Shown one piece after another: positions 24,927 to 32,363 of a stretch of 64,000 bases of DNA. Position numbers and translations under genes: made by a program. The DNA is from Muricoccus roseus (GTDB taxonomy: Bacteria; Pseudomonadota; Alphaproteobacteria; Acetobacterales; Acetobacteraceae). The notes under the pieces were generated by a model. That model did no database searches. It was not told the origin of the DNA and was given only the letters and a program-made list of their open reading frames with translations. The DNA lies in NCBI RefSeq assembly GCF_900141905.1, contig NZ_FQZF01000002.1, forward strand, positions 186,001-250,000. Reading direction: 5' to 3'. Numbering within the stretch: position 1 is the stretch's first letter; each line of letters begins with the position of its first letter.

Positions 24927-26057
24927 ATGCGTGCCGATGCCGAGGGCCTGAAGGCCCAGATTGCCGACAGCGTCGCCCTGCTGCGCCGCCACCTGGACTG
25001 GGATGCCGCCGTGGTGCGGCTGCACGAGCTGAATGCCCGCGCGGAGGACCCGGACCTCTGGAACGATGCCGCCAACGCGCAGAAGCTGATGCGCGAGCGC
25101 ACGCGGCTTTCCGACCAGATCGACGGCGTGAAGAAGCTGGAGCAGGAGGTGCAGGACGCGCTGGACCTGATCGAGCTGGCCGAGGCGGAGGACGATGCCG
25201 CCACGGCCGATGCCGCCGTCGCCGATCTCCACCGCCTGGCCGCCGAGGCCAAGCGCCGCGAGATCGAAAGCCTTCTCTCGGGCGAGGCGGACGCCAACGA
25301 CGCCTATGTCGAGGTGAACTCCGGCGCGGGCGGCACGGATGCGCAGGACTGGGCGGAGATGATGCTCCGCATGTACACGCGCTGGGCCGAGGCGCATGGC
25401 TACAAGGTCACGATCACCGAGCAGAGCGAGGGTGACGAGGCCGGGATCAAGTCCGCCACCATCCAGGTGAGCGGCCCGAATGCCTATGGCTGGCTGAAGA
25501 CCGAGATGGGCGTGCACCGCCTCGTCCGCATCTCGCCCTTCGGCGGCAACGACAAGCGGCAGACGAGCTTCGCCTCGGTCTATGTCTACCCCGTCATCGA
25601 CGACAAGATTCAGGTGGACATCAACCCCGCCGACCTGCGCACCGACACCTTCCGCGCCTCCGGCGCCGGCGGCCAGCATGTGAACAAGACCGAATCGGGC
25701 GTCCGCTTCACCCATATCCCCACCGGCATCGTGGTGGCCTCCACCCAGGACCGGTCGCAGCACCGCAACCGCGCCATCGCCATGGATATGCTGCGCGCGC
25801 GCCTTTACGAGCTGGAGCTGCAGAAGCGCGAGGCCGTCTCCGCCGCCACCGAGGCGGGGAAGACCGATATCGGCTGGGGCCACCAGATCCGCTCCTACGT
25901 CCTGCAGCCCTATCAGATGGTGAAGGACCTCCGCACCGGCGTGGAGAAGGGGAACCCGGCCGCGGTTCTTGATGGCGACCTGGACGAGTTCATGGCTGCG
26001 GCGCTGGCCAGCCGGGTCGGCGCGACACGCTCCGAGGCCAGCGCCAACGCCCGCTGA
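24927..26057 (+). CDS. prfB: Peptide chain release factor 2
   Basis: RF2 recognises UAA and UGA stop codons and triggers peptide release. 376 aa. The codon-recognition tripeptide Ser203-Pro204-Phe205 is in RISPFGGNDKRQTSF and the catalytic GGQ (Gly248-Gly249-Gln250) in GAGGQHVNKTESGVR. The reading frame is continuous from MRADAEGLKAQIADSVALL onward: the in-frame UGA and slippery CUU that cause programmed +1 frameshifting of prfB in E. coli are absent. The SPF tripeptide separates it from RF1 (PAT/PVT). It follows the PBP1A gene by 149 bp, in the alphaproteobacterial mrcA-prfB order. Confidence 0.97.
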   Translation: MRADAEGLKAQIADSVALLRRHLDWDAAVVRLHELNARAEDPDLWNDAANAQKLMRERTRLSDQIDGVKKLEQEVQDALDLIELAEAEDDAATADAAVADLHRLAAEAKRREIESLLSGEADANDAYVEVNSGAGGTDAQDWAEMMLRMYTRWAEAHGYKVTITEQSEGDEAGIKSATIQVSGPNAYGWLKTEMGVHRLVRISPFGGNDKRQTSFASVYVYPVIDDKIQVDINPADLRTDTFRASGAGGQHVNKTESGVRFTHIPTGIVVASTQDRSQHRNRAIAMDMLRARLYELELQKREAVSAATEAGKTDIGWGHQIRSYVLQPYQMVKDLRTGVEKGNPAAVLDGDLDEFMAAALASRVGATRSEASANAR

Positions 26058-26067
26058 GCCACCGGCC

Positions 26068-26637
26068 ATGGCCCGCCCGCAGGACCTGCACGACCCCGGC
26101 GGCAAGGTGCGCCTGAAGATCGGCGCCGAGGTCGTCAGCCGCGCCGAGTTCTCCGCCGATGGCCGCTACCGCACGGTGCTGGAACGCCGCTGGGACGGCC
26201 TGCCCTTCGGCTCCCCCGGCGTCTGCGCCTGGATCATGATGAACCCCAGCACCGCGGATGAGAGGGTGGACGACCCCACCGTCCGCCGCGCCCGCGACTT
26301 CACCCGCCGCTGGGGATACGGCGCCATGGTGGTGCTGAACGCCTTCGCCCTGCGCGCGACGAAGCCCAGCATGCTGCTCGAATGCGAGGACCCTGTCGGG
26401 CCCGGCAATGACGAAGCCATCGCCGACTGGGCCGCCCGAGCCGAGCGCGTGATCGTGGCCTGGGGCCTGCCGCCGAAACCCCTACGCCGCCGCGCGGCCG
26501 ATCTGGCCCTTATCCTGGCAAAGGCGGGCGCCAAGCCGCTGGCCCTGAAGGTGACGGCGGACGGCCAGCCAGGCCATCCCCTCTACATCGCGGGTGACAC
26601 GCTTCCCGTGCCCTGGAGGGCGCCGGTTGGGGTTTGA
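26068..26637 (+). CDS. DUF1643 family protein
   Basis: A 189-aa protein of a conserved family with no established function. Typical blocks are AWIMMNPSTADERVDDPTVR, DFTRRWGYGAMVVLNAFALR and DPVGPGNDEAI, followed by VIVAWG. The ATG at 26068 is 10 bp after the prfB stop codon, so the two are very likely co-transcribed. The MNPSTA and NDEAI blocks are the most conserved parts of the family and suggest a Rossmann-like enzyme or nucleotide-binding fold, which is inference. The gene is followed by a strong hairpin (26663-26692). Confidence 0.8.
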   Translation: MARPQDLHDPGGKVRLKIGAEVVSRAEFSADGRYRTVLERRWDGLPFGSPGVCAWIMMNPSTADERVDDPTVRRARDFTRRWGYGAMVVLNAFALRATKPSMLLECEDPVGPGNDEAIADWAARAERVIVAWGLPPKPLRRRAADLALILAKAGAKPLALKVTADGQPGHPLYIAGDTLPVPWRAPVGV

Positions 26638-26662
26638 GGCTTCGGCCTGGCGGTCTGTCCCA

Positions 26663-26692
26663 GGGAGAGGAAGAAGGAATTCTTTCTCTCCC
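26663..26692 (+). terminator. Hairpin terminator after the prfB-DUF1643 unit
   Basis: A 13-bp stem (26663-26675 with 26680-26692, one G-U pair) closes on a GGAA tetraloop 25 bp after the DUF1643 stop. No U run follows at once, but a second small stem CTTCT/AGAAG around TTTT lies at 26711-26723. The pair probably ends the mrcA-prfB-DUF1643 transcript. Confidence 0.55.
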
Positions 26693-26848
26693 CGGACCCC
26701 TCACCATCGTCTTCTTTTAGAAGTCTGGAATCACGAGGCTGACGGTGCGCCTCGGGTCCATCACCCGAGGTGACTGCAAGCGCAGGTTCAATCCCGTTCA
26801 ACCCGAGACCCCTTCGATCCGGGGTATCCACGGCAGTCAGACGGGGTT

Positions 26849-26869
26849 CCAAGGGCCTCAGGCCCTTGG
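26849..26869. repeat. Intergenic inverted repeat, possible dispersed REP-like element
   Basis: A perfect 9-bp stem (CCAAGGGCC / GGCCCTTGG, loop TCA) is followed by a second weaker stem in GTCGAGGGCAACCCCCGAC (26873-26891). The run of G-rich hairpins next to each other resembles dispersed intergenic repeats of Roseomonas-like genomes. It ends exactly at the 3' end of the ROK-like gene, so it may also act as that gene's terminator. Confidence 0.4.
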
Positions 26870-26891
26870 CGGGTCGAGGGCAACCCCCGAC

Positions 26892-27953
26892 CTAATCCCC
26901 CCGCCGGTTCGTGAACCGCGCATTCCCAAGCCCGGTGCCGATGGTCAGCACCCCCCAGCGCTCCACGTCCTGCATGTTGGGGATTTCGCTCAGCCCCTGC
27001 AGCACCGCGTCGTTGTGCATCAGCACCACCGTGCCGTGGCCACCGATCTCCGGCACCGCTCCGGCGATGGCGCGGGGGAGGTTGAAACGGCTGCTCTCCC
27101 AGTTGCCCGGAAGATTCTGGCCGCCCCGGTCGATCGACCCGTCCTCCTCGATGATCCCGGGGCAGCCGATGCCGATGAAGGGGGCAAGCGCCCGCTTCTT
27201 CGCCTCGGCCAGCGCGACCATGCCGCGCAGCATGGTGCCGAGCCGTTCCACCGCCTCCTCCCGGGTCGGCTCGTCCGCCGAATGGCGCCAGACTTCCAGC
27301 CCGACCACCCTCGCCTCCGAGAGGTCGCGTGCCTTCTTCAGGTTCAGCTCCACCAACCCCGCTCGGATGTTGGTGCCGCCGATATCCACGGCCAGCAGGC
27401 TGTCATGCCCTGCGAAGATCCAGCTCGGCGCCAGATGCGCGGCGCCGATCAGCGCGGCCTCGTCAGGCTCGTGGGTGATGGGGACCAGCTCCACCCCCTG
27501 GCCGTCGGCCTTCAGCAGTAGCGAGGCCCGGCCGATCGCCAGCTTGCCTACGCGGCTGCCGCTCATCCCGCCGCCCACCGCGATCCGCTGCGTGTCCTTC
27601 CAACCCTTGAGGCGGAGGAAGCGGCGCGTGACGCCGCACAGCTCCTGGGCGAACTCCTCCACCACCCCGTGGATCAGGGCGGCGGCCTCGGGCCGCTCGT
27701 CATGCAGGAGCTTCTCCAGGCGGCGGTTGGAAACCTCGTCGGTCTCCATATCCCCCAGCGGGTCCTCGTCACCCAGCTTGTGAAGGCGTTCCCGCCATTC
27801 ATCCAGGATGGCGCGGAAGGCGCGCTTGCTCGCGCGGTCGCCGATGAACCCCTCCTTGTCGCGCAGCTCCGCATTGTAGGCATCGACGACGACGCTGGTG
27901 AGCTTGCTGGCGCCGTGTCCGGCCACGGGTGGCGCGACGGCCTGGTCGGGCAT
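26892..27953 (-). CDS. ROK-family sugar-kinase-like protein with circularly permuted lobes
   Basis: A 353-aa protein with all the hallmarks of a ROK/glucokinase ATPase, but in swapped order. Residues 190-195 (DIGGTN), 261-266 (GIGCPG), 280-285 (NLPGNW), 314-315 (Asn-Asp, the expected catalytic Asp315) and 339-344 (GTGLGN) are motifs that normally make the N-terminal lobe, yet here they fill the C-terminal half. The first 185 residues hold RIAVGGGMSGSRVGKLAIG (123-141) and DEAALIGAAHLA (164-175), which match the end of ordinary ROK proteins. The ROK zinc cysteine motif is absent. Start ATG at 27953; stop at 26892 with no open frame continuing beyond. The sugar substrate, or whether it is a kinase at all, is unknown. 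Confidence 0.75.
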   Translation of the reverse strand: MPDQAVAPPVAGHGASKLTSVVVDAYNAELRDKEGFIGDRASKRAFRAILDEWRERLHKLGDEDPLGDMETDEVSNRRLEKLLHDERPEAAALIHGVVEEFAQELCGVTRRFLRLKGWKDTQRIAVGGGMSGSRVGKLAIGRASLLLKADGQGVELVPITHEPDEAALIGAAHLAPSWIFAGHDSLLAVDIGGTNIRAGLVELNLKKARDLSEARVVGLEVWRHSADEPTREEAVERLGTMLRGMVALAEAKKRALAPFIGIGCPGIIEEDGSIDRGGQNLPGNWESSRFNLPRAIAGAVPEIGGHGTVVLMHNDAVLQGLSEIPNMQDVERWGVLTIGTGLGNARFTNRRGD

Positions 27954-28008
27954 GACCTGTGTTAATCCCCTGGTGATCCAGCGGAGAACGCGGTCGCCCG
28001 TCCGAGGT

Positions 28009-29145
28009 TCATCCCGCGCCCCGATGCGGGCGCCGGATGGCCAGGCTGGCCACGGCCAGCATCGCCGCGGCGCCGCCATAGATCATCAGGGCCGGGGCGA
28101 CGGGCAGCAGGAAGCCCGCCAGCAGCGGCCCGGCGCCGGCACCGATGTCCCGCCAGGTGGCCTGGCGGGCCAGGGCCGGGACGCGCCCGGCCCCCGGGTT
28201 CTCGGCCGCGACCACCGGGCCGGGCAGGGGCTGGATGATGGCCCGCAGCAGGACCGTGCCCAGGGCGCCCGCCCAGAGCAGCACGCCCCCCACGCCGAGC
28301 AGCAGCAGCCCGCAGGCGGTGGCGAGGGAAAGCCCCACCAGCGCCCGCCGCGCGCCCAGCCGCCCCGCCAGCCAGCCACCGGCCGGGGAGAGGAGGATCT
28401 CGGCCGCGTAGCGCAGTGCGAGGGCAGCGCCGGCGGCGAGGGTGGCGCCTTCGGGCAGGGTGGCCGCCGCGAGCACCGAGAGCCCGATGATGAAGAGCCC
28501 ATCCATGGTGAGCCCAAAGGTGAAGGCCCAGAGATCGAAGGCGCGTGGCAGGGAGAAGCGTGGCCCGCCCTTGGCCTGCCCCTCCGGCACGGCGGGCAGG
28601 CGGGCGGCGAAGAGGATGGCGGGCACCGAGACGGCGCCGAGCAGCAGGAAGACCACGCGCGGCCCCGCCCATTCGGCCAGCAGCGCCCCGCCGGCCAGCC
28701 CCAGCATGGGACCGGCCGCCACGATGGAGCGGGACCAGCCGCTGCGCCGCGCCGCGCCCTCCTGGATCGCCGTGGGGAGCGCCTGGACCGCGATGTTCAT
28801 GGCCGCGAAGGCCAGTCCCCAGACCAGACGCGCGACGAGCAGTGCCCAGAGGCCGGAGAGCAGGGCGTAGCCGGTGGTGGCGACGACCGAGGCGGCGGCG
28901 GCCAGCATGCAGGCGGCGCGTGGCCCCCGTTCGGCATAGAAGCGCGCCACCCAGCCATAGCCCGCGATCCGGACCAGCCGGTTGGCCGCCAGGAGGATGC
29001 CCGCCTCCGGCAGGGATACGCCGAACACGGCCGCATGCAGCGGGAGTATAAGATAGAGCACCACGTCGCCAGGCAGGGTGAGGGCGAGGGTGAGGGAGGC
29101 ATTCCGTGTGTCGCGATCGGCCCGGGCGGCCTCCGCGGCGGTCAC
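28009..29145 (-). CDS. Major facilitator superfamily transporter
   Basis: A 378-aa membrane protein with about 12 predicted hydrophobic segments and MFS signatures such as WGLAFAAMNIAVQALPTAI and GWLAGRLGARRALVGLSL, the latter being the loop 8-9 repeat of the G-x-x-x-D/G-R-x-G-R-R motif. It starts with GTG at 29145, overlapping the stop codon of the GNAT gene (GTGA), so translation of the two is coupled. The coupling suggests that transporter and acetyltransferase handle related compounds, for example export and acetylation of a toxic amine. The substrate is not evident. Confidence 0.88.
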   Translation of the reverse strand: MTAAEAARADRDTRNASLTLALTLPGDVVLYLILPLHAAVFGVSLPEAGILLAANRLVRIAGYGWVARFYAERGPRAACMLAAAASVVATTGYALLSGLWALLVARLVWGLAFAAMNIAVQALPTAIQEGAARRSGWSRSIVAAGPMLGLAGGALLAEWAGPRVVFLLLGAVSVPAILFAARLPAVPEGQAKGGPRFSLPRAFDLWAFTFGLTMDGLFIIGLSVLAAATLPEGATLAAGAALALRYAAEILLSPAGGWLAGRLGARRALVGLSLATACGLLLLGVGGVLLWAGALGTVLLRAIIQPLPGPVVAAENPGAGRVPALARQATWRDIGAGAGPLLAGFLLPVAPALMIYGGAAAMLAVASLAIRRPHRGAG

Positions 29146-29672
29146 GGCCGGGTTGGCGGGGTGGTGTCGCCGGGGCCGAGCGGGCGGGTCATCAGCACCG
29201 TGTCGAGCCAGCGCTCGTGCTTGAAGCCGATGGAGGGGATCACCCCGGCATGGCGGAAGCCCAGCTTCTCGTGCAGGCGAATGGAGGGGGCGTTGGCCGA
29301 ATCCCCGATCACCGCGACCATCAGGCGGAAATCTGCGGCCTCGCAGCGCGCGATCAGCGCCTCCAGCAGGGCGCGGCCGATGCCGGACTGGGTGCCGCCG
29401 GGCGCGACATAGACCGAGTTCTCCACCGTGTGCCGGTAGGCCGGGCGGGGGCGGTAGGCCGACGCATAGGCATAGCCTAGCAACGCGCCGTCCTCGTCCA
29501 CGGCCACCAGATGCGGGTAGCCACCCGCCAGCACCGCGTCGCGCCGCCCCGCCATCTCCGCCTCGCCGGGCGGGGTCAGCTCGAAGGAGGCTCGGCCATG
29601 CTCCACCCAATGGGCGTAGATGCGGGTGATGGCAGGCACGTCTTCCGGCCGGCTGTCGCGGATCTCTGTCAT
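29142..29672 (-). CDS. GNAT acetyltransferase, phosphinothricin acetyltransferase (PAT/Bar)-like
   Basis: A 176-aa acetyl-CoA-dependent acyltransferase. ITRIYAHWVEHGRASFELTP, the conserved YRPRPAYRHTVENSVYV block and GGTQSGIGRALLEALI (acetyl-CoA loop) match the PAT/Bar group, which acetylates phosphinothricin, methionine sulfoximine or similar amino acids. AVIGDSANAPSIRLHEKLGF is the family's third block. It overlaps the downstream MFS gene by four bases. A second PAT-like gene at 42861 in this window shares YRHTVE-SIYV and VIGDS. The physiological substrate is not shown by sequence. Confidence 0.88.
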   Translation of the reverse strand: MTEIRDSRPEDVPAITRIYAHWVEHGRASFELTPPGEAEMAGRRDAVLAGGYPHLVAVDEDGALLGYAYASAYRPRPAYRHTVENSVYVAPGGTQSGIGRALLEALIARCEAADFRLMVAVIGDSANAPSIRLHEKLGFRHAGVIPSIGFKHERWLDTVLMTRPLGPGDTTPPTRP

Positions 29673-29755
29673 GCAGTTGTCATGCGGCGCGGCCGGGCGC
29701 GCCGCAAGACGATCAGGTCGCCGACTTGTCGGTGCCCCCCAAGCCGGGCGGGGCT

Positions 29756-31414
29756 CTATCCCGTGACCAGGCCTTCCTTCACCGCCTTGCGCAGGGGCAC
29801 CTTCTGCAGCTTGCCGGTGGAGGTCTTCGGGACCTCCTGGAAGATCACGCGCTTCGGCACCTTGAAGCCCGCCAGCCGGGCGCGGGCATGCGCGATCAGC
29901 TCGGCCTCCGTCACATCCGCGTCCGGCTTCAGCTCCACGAAGGCCCAGGGCACCTCGCCCCACTTCTCGTCCGGCGCGGCCACCACGGCGGCCACCGCCA
30001 CGGCCGGATGCTTGTAGAGCGCATCCTCGACCTCGATGGAGGAGATGTTCTCGCCGCCGGAAATGATGATGTCCTTCGCCCGGTCCTTCAGCTGCACATA
30101 GCCGTCCCGGTGCTTCACCCCGAGGTCGCCGGTGCGGAACCAGCCGCCCGCAAACGCCTTCTCCGTCGCCGCCGGGTCCTTCAAATAGCCCTTCATCACC
30201 GTGTTGCCGCGCATGGCCACCTCGCCCATCGTCGTCCCGTCTGCGGGCACGGGCTGGTCGTTCGCATCCAGCACGTCGAAAGCCTCCAGCGTGACGTAGC
30301 GCACGCCCTGGCGGGCCATCAGCGCCGCACGCTCCGGCGCGGGCAGGGCGTCGTGCTCGGGATGCCACTCGTTCACCACCGAGGGGCCGTAGCATTCGGT
30401 CAGGCCGTAGATGTGGCGCACCGTGACCCCCGCGGCATCGGCGGCGGCCAGCACCGCCTCGGGCGGCGCGGCGCCGGCGGTGGCGAAGACGAGGCCGCTG
30501 CCGGGCACGCGGTTCGGGTCGTTCACCAGCGTCTGTAGCACGATGGGCGCGCCGCACAGATGCGTCACCCCATGGGCCTGGATCAGCTCCCACATCACGG
30601 GCCCGCGCACGGCGCGGAGGCAGACATGGGTGCCGGCCACGGCCGCCACGGTCCAGGGGAAGCACCAGCCGTTGCAATGGAACATCGGCAGCGTCCAGAG
30701 ATAGGTCGGCGCCGGGGGGATGCCGCAGGCCAGCACATTGCCGAGCGCGCCGAGATGAGCCCCACGATGGTGGTACACCACGCCCTTGGGGCGGCCGGTG
30801 GTGCCGGAGGTGTAGTTCAGCGCGATCGCGTCCCATTCATCGGCCGGGGGCTGCCAGGGATAGGCGGGGTCGCCGCCGGCGACGAAGGCGTCGTAATCCT
30901 CCCCGCCCAGCGTATTGGCGGAAGGCGCCTCGGGATCGTTCACCTCGATGACCAGAGGCCTGGAGGTGGCGATCTCCAGCGCGCGCTCCAGAAGCGGCGC
31001 GAATTCGCGGTCCACCACGACGGCGCGTGCCTCGCCGTGATCGAGGATATAGGCCACGGTATCCGCATCCAGGCGAATGTTGATCGTGTTCAGCACAGCG
31101 CCCGTCATGGGCACGCCGTTATGGCATTCGATCATGGCCGGGGTGTTCGGCAGCAGCGCCGCCACCGTGTCGCCGCGCCCGATGCCTCGCGCAGCAAGGG
31201 CGGAGGCGAGGCGCACGCAGCGGTCCCGGTGCTCGCGCCAGGTGAAGCGTTGCGCGCCATGGATGACGGCGGTGCGGTCGGGGAAGACCGCAGCCGCGCG
31301 CTCCACGAACAGCAGCGGCGTCAGCGCGCGGTGATTGGCGCCCGTGCGGGGCAGGGCGTCATAGGCCTGCTTCGCGGAGGCCAGGTCGGTGGAGACGGGT
31401 GGGTTGGTGTCCAT
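29756..31414 (-). CDS. Acyl-CoA synthetase (AMP-binding, medium-chain/DmdB-like)
   Basis: A 552-aa ATP-dependent ligase that activates a carboxylic acid to its CoA thioester. The ATP-binding loop is LNYTSGTTGRPKGVVYHHRG, followed by IYGLTECYGP, WFRTGDLGVKHRDGYV and the hinge KDIIISGGENISSIEVE. The catalytic lysine lies near the end in VPKTSTGKLQKVPLR. The ATG at 31414 shares its A with the upstream TGA stop codon and has GGAGG 8 nt before it, so I prefer it to the ATG at 31429. Size and motifs fit the group with medium-chain and methylmercaptopropionate ligases. It is coupled to the ECHDC3-like gene. Confidence 0.92.
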   Translation of the reverse strand: MDTNPPVSTDLASAKQAYDALPRTGANHRALTPLLFVERAAAVFPDRTAVIHGAQRFTWREHRDRCVRLASALAARGIGRGDTVAALLPNTPAMIECHNGVPMTGAVLNTINIRLDADTVAYILDHGEARAVVVDREFAPLLERALEIATSRPLVIEVNDPEAPSANTLGGEDYDAFVAGGDPAYPWQPPADEWDAIALNYTSGTTGRPKGVVYHHRGAHLGALGNVLACGIPPAPTYLWTLPMFHCNGWCFPWTVAAVAGTHVCLRAVRGPVMWELIQAHGVTHLCGAPIVLQTLVNDPNRVPGSGLVFATAGAAPPEAVLAAADAAGVTVRHIYGLTECYGPSVVNEWHPEHDALPAPERAALMARQGVRYVTLEAFDVLDANDQPVPADGTTMGEVAMRGNTVMKGYLKDPAATEKAFAGGWFRTGDLGVKHRDGYVQLKDRAKDIIISGGENISSIEVEDALYKHPAVAVAAVVAAPDEKWGEVPWAFVELKPDADVTEAELIAHARARLAGFKVPKRVIFQEVPKTSTGKLQKVPLRKAVKEGLVTG

Positions 31415-32229
31415 CAGCGATGCCTCCATTCCGGCGCACGCTTCCCGAGGAACGCGCCGATGCCTTCGGCCGCGTCCTCGGCCAGCAGGTTCTCCACCAT
31501 GGCCGCGGCCGCCACCTCATAGGCTTCGGCCAGCGGCAGCCCGGCCTGGCGGTGGAAGTTCCGCTTGCCGAGCTGCACGGCCAGGGCCGAGCGGCCAGCG
31601 ATGCGGGCCGCGAGCGCCGCCGCCTCCGCTCGCAGCGAGGCACCCGGGAGGATCCGGTTCACCAACCCGATCCGCCGCGCCTCCGCGGCATCGATCGGCT
31701 CGGCCGTCAGCAGCATCTCCATCGCGGCCTTGCGCGGCACGGCGCGCGAGAGGGCGACGGCGGGGGTGGAGCAGAACAGCCCGATCTCCACCCCCGGCGT
31801 GCAGAAGCGCGCCTCCTCGGCCGCCAGGACCATGTCGCAGGCCGCGGCCAGCTGGCAGCCGGCGGCAGTGGCCATGCCCTGCACCGCCGCGATCACCGGC
31901 TGGGGCACGGCGGGGATGGCCTGCATCACCGCGGCGCAACGCGCCATGGAATCCGCGAAGAACGCATGGCCGCCATCCGCATCGGCGAAGTGCGCGGTGA
32001 TCTCCTTCAGGTCGTGGCCGGCGCAGAAGACGGGGCCCTCGGCCTGGATCACGACGCAGCGCAGGCCAGAATTGGTCGCGATGTCGCGCAGCGCCGCGCT
32101 CAGCGCGTCGAGCAGGGCGAGGGACAGCCCGTTCCGGGCCGCGGGGCGGTTGAGGGTGAGTGTGGCAACGGCGCCCCGGTCCTCACGGACCAGGACGGGT
32201 GCGGCCATCCCGCTGGCGCCATCCGGCAT
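31414..32229 (-). CDS. Enoyl-CoA hydratase/isomerase family protein, ECHDC3-like
   Basis: A 271-aa crotonase-fold protein. The CoA-binding/oxyanion block FCAGHDLKEI (68-77) and CSTPAVALSRAVPRKAAMEM place it with the ECHDC3 type. Both glutamates used for water addition in classical hydratases are replaced: the first by Gln126 in GMATAAGCQLAAACD, the second by Gly146 in CTPGVEIG. It is therefore unlikely to be an ordinary enoyl-CoA hydratase. Start ATG at 32229 has GGAGG upstream at 6-7 nt. It overlaps the acyl-CoA synthetase start (TGATG), so both probably act on the same acyl-CoA. Confidence 0.88.
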   Translation of the reverse strand: MPDGASGMAAPVLVREDRGAVATLTLNRPAARNGLSLALLDALSAALRDIATNSGLRCVVIQAEGPVFCAGHDLKEITAHFADADGGHAFFADSMARCAAVMQAIPAVPQPVIAAVQGMATAAGCQLAAACDMVLAAEEARFCTPGVEIGLFCSTPAVALSRAVPRKAAMEMLLTAEPIDAAEARRIGLVNRILPGASLRAEAAALAARIAGRSALAVQLGKRNFHRQAGLPLAEAYEVAAAAMVENLLAEDAAEGIGAFLGKRAPEWRHR

Positions 32230-32317
32230 GTCGTTCCTCCCACTTTCCGGAGAGGTTGAGCCGTGCGGCCAGGGCCATGCAAGAGGGAGGTGCAGCGGCG
32301 GGGGTGAAAGAAAGAGA

Positions 32318-32339
32318 GCGCCGGGATTTCTCCCGGCGC
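32318..32339 (-). terminator. Rho-independent terminator of the MHS transporter gene
   Basis: A perfect 9-bp stem (GCGCCGGGA / TCCCGGCGC) with loop TTTC lies 25 bp after the transporter stop. Read leftward, it is followed by CTCTCTTTCTTTC, a pyrimidine tract rich in U. This is the clearest intrinsic terminator in the window. Confidence 0.75.
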
Positions 32340-32363
32340 CCCCGGTTCTGACAAGCGCGGCGG

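Noticed and set aside
24927-25005. Programmed +1 frameshift in prfB
   Set aside because: I looked for the in-frame UGA and slippery CUU near codon 25. The RF2 frame is continuous from the ATG, so no frameshift is needed.
26780-26815. tRNA-like T-arm sequence GGTTCAATCC
   Set aside because: The flanking bases do not form the T stem, and no acceptor or anticodon stem can be drawn on either strand.
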